The translations under genes were made by a program, and so were the position numbers. Shown piece by piece: positions 1-5,942 of a stretch of 5,942 nucleotides of DNA. Within the stretch, counting starts at the first letter, position 1. Each line of letters opens with the position of its first letter. Below the pieces are notes generated by a model. It worked only from the letters and a program-made list of their open reading frames with translations, did not search any database and was not told the DNA's origin. Source of the DNA: Thiomonas sp. (lineage in GTDB: Bacteria > Pseudomonadota > Gammaproteobacteria > Burkholderiales > Burkholderiaceae); contig DAIAZB010000754.1 in the NCBI GenBank assembly GCA_027443745.1, positions 1 to 5,942 of the forward strand. Direction: 5' to 3'.

Positions 1-227
1 ATCGTCATGTCGGTTCCTTGTCGAATAAGGGACGGGCCACGCGGTCGGGACTGTTGGCGCAGTCGCCGGCCGCATCTTTTCAGGCGCTCATAAGCAGTTC
101 GTAAGCGCTCCGTATAAAGTTACGACAAGTTCCACAAAACAAAAAGCGGCCGCAAGTCATTGACCCATAAAGGTGCGCAAGGCTTACAATAGCAGCTTAA
201 ATCAACGTAAAGTGCGGGTACGGAAAA
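1..227. other. Gene-free region upstream of the tRNA fragment
   Basis: I see no convincing coding region here on either strand. The stretch is less GC-rich than the metal genes downstream and contains A-rich runs around 133-146. The 5' half of a tRNA-Ser should sit just before position 228 if the tRNA were intact, but the acceptor strand, D arm and 5' anticodon stem are all missing. The sequence therefore probably belongs to a mobile element, either the far end of a neighbouring island or the other arm of an attachment site. This origin is inference. Confidence 0.5.
160..190 (+). promoter_or_regulatory. Weak candidate sigma-70 promoter
   Basis: A TTGACC hexamer at 160-165 and TACAAT at 185-190 resemble -35 and -10 boxes. 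The spacer is 19 bases, longer than the preferred 17. If active it would transcribe rightward through the tRNA fragment and stop at the terminator at 295-318. It could equally be chance. Confidence 0.25.
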
Positions 228-283
228 CTTGAAAACCGGCAACGGGCAACCGTTCGTGAGTTCGAATCTCACCGCTTCCGCCA
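228..283 (+). tRNA. Partial tRNA-Ser(UGA), 3' half only
   Basis: The sequence begins with the anticodon loop CTTGAAA (228-234, anticodon TGA at 230-232), then the 3' anticodon stem ACCGG (235-239). A long variable arm follows, AACGG (241-245) pairing with CCGTT (250-254) around GCAA. The T arm is GTGAG (256-260), TTCGAAT, CTCAC (268-272). The 3' acceptor strand is CGCTTCC (273-279), with discriminator G and encoded CCA (281-283). The long variable arm and the anticodon identify a serine tRNA. Bases 223-227 (GAAAA) cannot pair with ACCGG, and no GGAAGCG acceptor strand or D arm lies upstream, so no functional tRNA can be made from this copy. The abrupt loss of similarity at the anticodon loop is typical of tyrosine-integrase crossover in a tRNA gene. 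Confidence 0.85.
228..283 (+). other. Putative integrase attachment (att) core
   Basis: A tRNA 3' half next to a P4-type integrase gene is the usual form of an att core. The element carries a copy of the tRNA end so that integration rebuilds the target gene. Here the integrase lies 180 bases downstream of the fragment rather than of an intact tRNA. That fits a second island inserted in tandem, the joined attP of an excised circle, or a rearranged end. Crossover would fall in or near the anticodon loop at 228-234. The att role is inferred from structure and position. Confidence 0.6.
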
Positions 284-294
284 TAACTTGAAAT

Positions 295-318
295 AAAGCC
301 GCCGCGTGCGGCTTTTTT
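295..318 (+). terminator. Rho-independent terminator after the tRNA fragment
   Basis: AAAGCCGC (295-302) pairs with GCGGCTTT (308-315) around the loop CGCGT, and a run of six T covers 313-318. It lies 11 bases past the CCA, as expected for the native terminator of the tRNA gene carried along with its 3' end. It would also shield the integrase gene from upstream transcription. Confidence 0.8.
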
Positions 319-463
319 CTTGCCTGTAAGTCGTTGAATCCATAGTAATTTATAGGGTTTCTTGTCTCAAGTGACGTCAGGCGATTTCACGATGTCTCGG
401 CTTTGACTTGTCTCGCGAGTTGTATAACAGCGGCGCTTTTCCAGCACCCTCGACAACCTCGCT
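319..463 (+). promoter_or_regulatory. Integrase upstream region with short repeats
   Basis: No gene is supported here. CTTGTCTC occurs twice in direct orientation, at 361-368 and 407-414. The first copy is part of the inverted repeat CTTG-TCT-CAAG, and the second runs into the perfect palindrome CTCGCGAG (412-419). TTGACT (403-408) and TATAAC (423-428) look like promoter boxes, but their 14-base spacing is too short for a normal sigma-70 promoter. The repeats could be arm-type sites for the integrase or sites for an excisionase or regulator; this is a guess from position. Confidence 0.3.
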
Positions 464-1282
464 ATGCCTCCACTCACCGCCCTCGAAATCCGACAAGAAG
501 CCGCCCGCCGTACCGACAAAACCCGCACCCTCAGCGATGGCAACGGTCTGAATCTCATCGTGCCCGCATCCGCCGCCAATGGCAATCCGCGCTGGGTGCT
601 GCGCTACACGAAAGATGGGAGGTCCAGCATGCGTGGACTTGGTCGCTATCCAGAAGTCTCCCTGCTCGACGCACGCAAAGCGGCCCTTCAACTCCGCGCT
701 CAAATCCAAACCTCAGGACCACCACTGACGGCGCAGCAACAACGCGCATTGATTCAGGCCACTGAGCCCGTTGAAAATGTCACCTTCGCCGTTGCTGCCC
801 AGCGCTGGTTTGATGCCACCAGTGAACACCTGACCCCGAAGCATCGTGCTCAGGTCATCAGCAGTTTGAAGGCGCATGCTTTCCCCACCCTCGGCAAGAA
901 GCCCTTGGCCTCCATCAAACCAGGGGACATTGAAACCGTCATGCGCCGCATGATGGCCCCATCCAACCCCCTCATGGAAACAGCCAGCCGTGTGTTCCAG
1001 CGCATCAACGCCGTCTTCGAATATGCCGGCCGCCAAGAGTGGTGTGCCAACAATCCAGCCTCCGTGCTGCGGGGCGAGCTCACGCGCCTGAAAAAGCAGG
1101 TGCGTCGGCACAATCCAGAAGGCCACCATGCCGCGATCTTGGACGATGTCGGCATTGCGGGTGTACTCCAGGCCGTCGCGGCTTACCGAGCACAACAAAC
1201 ACGAGCAGCCTTGGAGGTCATCATCTACACCGGCTGCCGTAGCGGTGAGCTTCGCCAGGCAACCTGGGCGGAGATCGGATAG
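464..1282 (+). pseudogene. Truncated P4-family tyrosine integrase
   Basis: The intact family inserts and excises genomic islands at tRNA genes. This copy reads as 272 residues, whereas P4-like integrases usually have about 400. The N-terminal arm-DNA-binding domain (DUF4102 type, about residues 5-90) is recognisable from LSDGNGLNLIV, the Trp-Val-Leu-Arg-Tyr segment and LGRYPEVSLLDAR. A core-binding SAM-like domain follows (about 105-190). The catalytic domain starts near 205 and reaches the box I motif TGCRSGELR, with the first catalytic arginine at Arg259. The frame stops at 1280-1282, 13 residues after that arginine. The lysine, His-x-x-Arg and tyrosine nucleophile are therefore all missing, and recombination is not expected. 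The ATG at 464 fits the usual N-terminus, but no strong ribosome binding site precedes it. The adjacent tRNA-Ser fragment is its likely attachment site. The 3' end was probably lost by deletion or insertion near 1277-1283. Confidence 0.88.
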
Positions 1283-1293
1283 TTGTCGCCGAC

Positions 1294-1360
1294 AGCTCAA
1301 GATAGTTGACGCCGGGCAGGATGCGTCTCGGCGCAAACTTCGAGGCTGCGGTCTTGAGCT
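1294..1360. repeat. Separated 9-bp perfect inverted repeat
   Basis: AGCTCAAGA at 1294-1302 is the exact reverse complement of TCTTGAGCT at 1352-1360, with 49 bases between. The right copy overlaps the candidate -35 box of the downstream promoter. It could be a scar of a lost mobile element or a regulator site, or it may be chance. No target duplication was recognised around it. Confidence 0.3.
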
Positions 1361-1381
1361 TTTCGATACTTGCGCTATATC
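1354..1381 (+). promoter_or_regulatory. Candidate promoter for the copper cluster
   Basis: TTGAGC (1354-1359) and TATATC (1376-1381) are separated by 16 bases, an acceptable sigma-70 arrangement. It is the best promoter-like pair I found between the integrase remnant and the oxidase gene, and would give a leader of about 140 bases. I did not see a clear CueR-type dyad between the boxes, so copper control from this site is not supported by sequence. Confidence 0.35.
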
Positions 1382-1528
1382 AATCTGGCGGTGACTGGCC
1401 ATGCGATGATGAGCTCATTGTGTGATTGGTTGCGCCTCGAAGGAGCATCATCAAGATGCCGTAAGCCTCCTCCGTGCGAGACCAGCCACGACGACAAACA
1501 GCGCACCCGATCAAGCCCAGAGTCAGAC

Positions 1529-3241
1529 ATGCCAAGTGATCCCCAGCAAGACGTCGATCGTTCCCTGCAGTGCGACCTGGCATCGCCCCCGGGGGCCGAA
1601 ACGCTCACGCGGCGCCAAGTGCTGGGTGCCGTTGCGGCCGGTGGCACGCTGTGGGCGGCGCGTCTGGCCCGAGGCCAGGGCATGACGGGACAGCACATGG
1701 GGATGATGGGCGGCGCAATGTCGGGCATGTCCGGCATGGGAGCGCAGCCCATGACGAAACCGCAAGCTGCGTCGTTCAACCGCCGCCTCCCCATTCCAGC
1801 CCAGTTGCACGGGCAACCCGAGGCCGACGGCAGTCTGGCCTATGCACTACGCATGGCGCAGGGCAGGGTGGAGTTGCTGGCTGGCGTGCAAACGCCCACC
1901 TGGGGCTACAACGGGGCCTATCTCGGGCCCGCCCTGCGCGTTCCGCAAGGCAAGCCGGTGCGTATCACCTTGCACAATGATCTGAACCAATCCACCACGA
2001 CCCACTGGCATGGCGCTCACGTGCCGGGGCGCATGGACGGCGGCCCCCAGAGCCTGATCGCGCCGGGTCAATCGCGGGACGACACCTTCACCCTGCATCA
2101 GCCCGGCGCAACCTTGTGGTACCACCCGCATCCAGATGGACGAACCGGGGCCCATGTCTACGCCGGGCTGGCGGGATTGCTGTTGCTGGATGACGGCGTC
2201 GATGCATCCCTGGGGTTGCCGCAGACCTGGGGAGTGGACGACATTCCCGTGATACTCCAGGATCGCCGCATCGCTGCGGACGGCACCCTGCTGTACATGA
2301 CGGGCATGATGGATCGCATGGGGATGAAGGGCAATCGCTTCCTGGTCAACGGTTGCGAGCAGCCTCATGTCCAGGTTCCCGCGCAATGGGTGCGGCTGCG
2401 CGTGCTCAATGGTTCCAACGCGCGGGTCTACAACCTCGCGTTTGCCGATGCCCGTGGCTTTCAGATGATTGCCGGCGATGCCGGCCTGCTGGCGCATCCC
2501 GTGGAGATGCGCAGCCTGTTGCTGGCCCCGGGCGAACGCGCGGAGCTGCTGCTCGACCTTCGCCGATTGCAGGGCAAGACGCTGATCTTGCGCAGCGACT
2601 CGGGCACTGTCGTTCCCGGGCTGAGCAGCATGCCGATGGATGCCGACGCCTTCGACCGCGAAGGTTTCGAGCTGCTGCAACTGCGGGTGACGGCCCCCAA
2701 TGCAAGGCCGAGCCGGCTGCCTGCGAAACTGGCCGCCCCATCTGTGCTGCGAGCGGATGCGCCGCTGCGGCGCTTCAGCCTCCAGGGGATGCGTGCCATG
2801 ATGGCCGGCGGCATGGGCGGGATGATGAACGGAATGATGGGCCGGCAGGCAGGTTCGGGCAACACCGGCCCGGGCGGGATGAGCCTGGGGGTTGGCATAC
2901 AGCGCCTGTTTTCCATCAACCACCAGTTCATGAACATGGAGGTGATCAACCAGCGTGTGCGCCTGGGCAGCACCGAGATCTGGGAGGTCAGCAACGATGC
3001 GGAGATGGCTCATCCGTTTCATCTGCACGGCACGTCGTTTCAGATCCTGTCGCGCAACGGCATGGCTCCGCCGGACCATGAGCGCGGCTGGAAGGATGTC
3101 GTGTTCGTGCGGCGGGACGAAACGGTCCGCCTGATAGCCCACTTCGGTCAGCCCGCCGCCCAAGATTACCCATTCATGTACCACTGCCACATCCTGGAGC
3201 ACGAGGACAACGGCATGATGGGTCAACTGACCGTGACATGA
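1529..3241 (+). CDS. Tat-exported multicopper oxidase, CueO/CopA-like
   Basis: This 570-residue protein is a periplasmic three-cupredoxin oxidase, expected to oxidise Cu(I) to Cu(II) with reduction of oxygen to water. The ATG at 1529 puts a twin-arginine signal at residues 26-50 (LTRRQVLG followed by a hydrophobic Ala/Gly stretch). The ribosome binding site is weak. All four copper motifs are present: His159-Trp-His161, His199-Pro-His201, HPFHLHG at 495-501 and HCHILEHEDNGMM at 552-564. The predicted type 1 copper ligands are His495, Cys553, His558 and Met563. Two methionine-rich segments stand out. One follows the signal peptide (8 Met in residues 52-75). The other precedes the third cupredoxin domain (8 Met in 421-437), where CueO has its Met-rich insertion. 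The second His pair is followed by Pro-Asp-Gly (Asp203) instead of the common x-His-Gly; that position is not a copper ligand. The gene is 60 bases upstream of the ATPase on the same strand, so the two are probably co-transcribed. No symbol is given because cueO, copA and pcoA homologues are hard to separate here. Confidence 0.93.
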   Translation: MPSDPQQDVDRSLQCDLASPPGAETLTRRQVLGAVAAGGTLWAARLARGQGMTGQHMGMMGGAMSGMSGMGAQPMTKPQAASFNRRLPIPAQLHGQPEADGSLAYALRMAQGRVELLAGVQTPTWGYNGAYLGPALRVPQGKPVRITLHNDLNQSTTTHWHGAHVPGRMDGGPQSLIAPGQSRDDTFTLHQPGATLWYHPHPDGRTGAHVYAGLAGLLLLDDGVDASLGLPQTWGVDDIPVILQDRRIAADGTLLYMTGMMDRMGMKGNRFLVNGCEQPHVQVPAQWVRLRVLNGSNARVYNLAFADARGFQMIAGDAGLLAHPVEMRSLLLAPGERAELLLDLRRLQGKTLILRSDSGTVVPGLSSMPMDADAFDREGFELLQLRVTAPNARPSRLPAKLAAPSVLRADAPLRRFSLQGMRAMMAGGMGGMMNGMMGRQAGSGNTGPGGMSLGVGIQRLFSINHQFMNMEVINQRVRLGSTEIWEVSNDAEMAHPFHLHGTSFQILSRNGMAPPDHERGWKDVVFVRRDETVRLIAHFGQPAAQDYPFMYHCHILEHEDNGMMGQLTVT

Positions 3242-3301
3242 CAAGCGGCCACGTGTCGGGTTTTCAGCCTGACCAGCCCATTCCGGAATGAAGCGATCGG
3301 C

Positions 3302-5710
<2,409 letters not shown>

Positions 5711-5793
5711 GATGCAGCCGGGAGAGCCACGCACCAAACGATGCCTTCAAGGACCGTTCATCACCCACTTCAACCCGTTCTTTCCTCAAAACC

Positions 5794-5797
5794 GGAG
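5794..5797 (+). promoter_or_regulatory. Ribosome binding site for the DUF302 gene
   Basis: GGAG at 5794-5797 lies eight bases before the ATG at 5806 and is the clearest Shine-Dalgarno sequence in the window. The 95-base gap between the ATPase stop and this gene shows no terminator hairpin, so read-through from the ATPase gene is likely. Confidence 0.65.
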
Positions 5798-5805
5798 ATC
5801 GACCC

Positions 5806-5942
5806 ATGAGTGATTATGTCTTTACCGTGACCAGCCCGAAAGGCTTCGAGGCCACCGTGCAAGCGGCGACCGAAGCGTTGAAACAGGAGGGCTTCGGCGT
5901 CCTGACCACCATCGACGTGGCCGCCACGCTCAAGGCCAAACT
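5806..5942 (+). CDS. DUF302 domain protein, N-terminal part
   Basis: The frame is open from the ATG to the window edge (45 full codons), so only the N-terminus is seen. It begins MSDYVFTVTS, and the segment EALKQEGFGVLTTIDVAATL (residues 23-42) matches the conserved start of DUF302 proteins: a strand, a helix, then Gly-Phe-Gly-Val-Leu-Thr and Asp-Val. No signal peptide is visible, so the protein is probably cytoplasmic. DUF302 proteins are small, their biochemical role is not established, and they are often encoded near metal or sulfur genes. It follows the ATPase by 95 bases on the same strand with a good ribosome binding site, which suggests membership of the same operon. Any metal-related role is inferred from position. 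Confidence 0.82.
   Translation, partial: MSDYVFTVTSPKGFEATVQAATEALKQEGFGVLTTIDVAATLKAK

Larger units (their letters stand above)
1283..1528. other. Junction region between integrase remnant and copper genes
   Basis: This 246-base stretch has no intact gene. The rest of the integrase is not found here in any frame I read. It holds a separated inverted repeat (1294-1302 and 1352-1360), a candidate promoter (1354-1381) and an antisense open stretch (1379 down to 1281) that might be the remnant of another gene. The oxidase frame stays open upstream to a TTG at 1370, but those 53 codons precede the Tat signal and do not resemble an exported protein's N-terminus, so I treat them as noncoding. Confidence 0.5.

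Noticed and set aside
228..283. A functional tRNA-Ser gene
   Set aside because: The acceptor 5' strand, D arm and 5' anticodon stem are missing, and the upstream bases cannot pair with the remaining strands.
713..1402. Minus-strand open frame of 229 codons over the integrase
   Set aside because: It is antisense to a clear integrase sequence and has no family motif. Only a separate frame at 1281-1379 was kept, as a weak lead.
1370..1528. TTG-initiated N-terminal extension of the oxidase
   Set aside because: It would add 53 residues before the twin-arginine signal, includes promoter-like DNA, and has no similarity to oxidase N-termini. The ATG at 1529 gives a sensible exported protein.
1283..1528. 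A CueR-type copper-responsive promoter
   Set aside because: I found no clear dyad between -35 and -10 boxes with the long spacer typical of MerR-family promoters.

Overview
The window looks like part of a mobile heavy-metal (copper or silver) resistance region in a GC-rich proteobacterium. A betaproteobacterium or an acid- or metal-tolerant gammaproteobacterium would fit. This guess rests on the GC-rich codon use of the two large genes, the P4-type tRNA-targeting integrase, the Tat-exported CueO-like oxidase and the class II tRNA-Ser sequence. The species cannot be named from the sequence alone.

Layout. Positions 1-227 hold no gene I can support. At 228-283 lies the 3' half of a tRNA-Ser(UGA), starting exactly at the anticodon loop and running through the long variable arm, T arm, acceptor strand and CCA. 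Its 5' half is absent, as expected for an integrase attachment site. A rho-independent terminator follows at 295-318. After a short AT-richer stretch with small repeats comes a tyrosine integrase of the P4 family (464-1282), cut off just after its first catalytic arginine and therefore inactive as read. Positions 1283-1528 are a gene-free junction with an inverted repeat, a candidate promoter and a possible antisense coding scar.

The rest is a compact same-strand metal-resistance cluster. It has a periplasmic multicopper oxidase (1529-3241), a P1B-type metal-transporting ATPase (3302-5710) and the start of a DUF302 protein (5806 to the window end). The inferred division of labour is that the ATPase pumps Cu(I) or Ag(I) out of the cytoplasm, and the oxidase converts periplasmic Cu(I) to less toxic Cu(II). 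The DUF302 protein has no established role, although such genes often sit near metal and sulfur genes.

The most unusual point is the ATPase. Its transmembrane metal-site motif reads Cys-Pro-Asp instead of Cys-Pro-Cys. Its N-terminal HMA-like domain has Ser-x-x-Ser where Cys-x-x-Cys is expected. The domain is followed by three nearby cysteines and a His/Met-rich linker, which suggests an altered way of handling the metal. I see no CRISPR array, rRNA, complete insertion sequence or clearly new multi-gene system.
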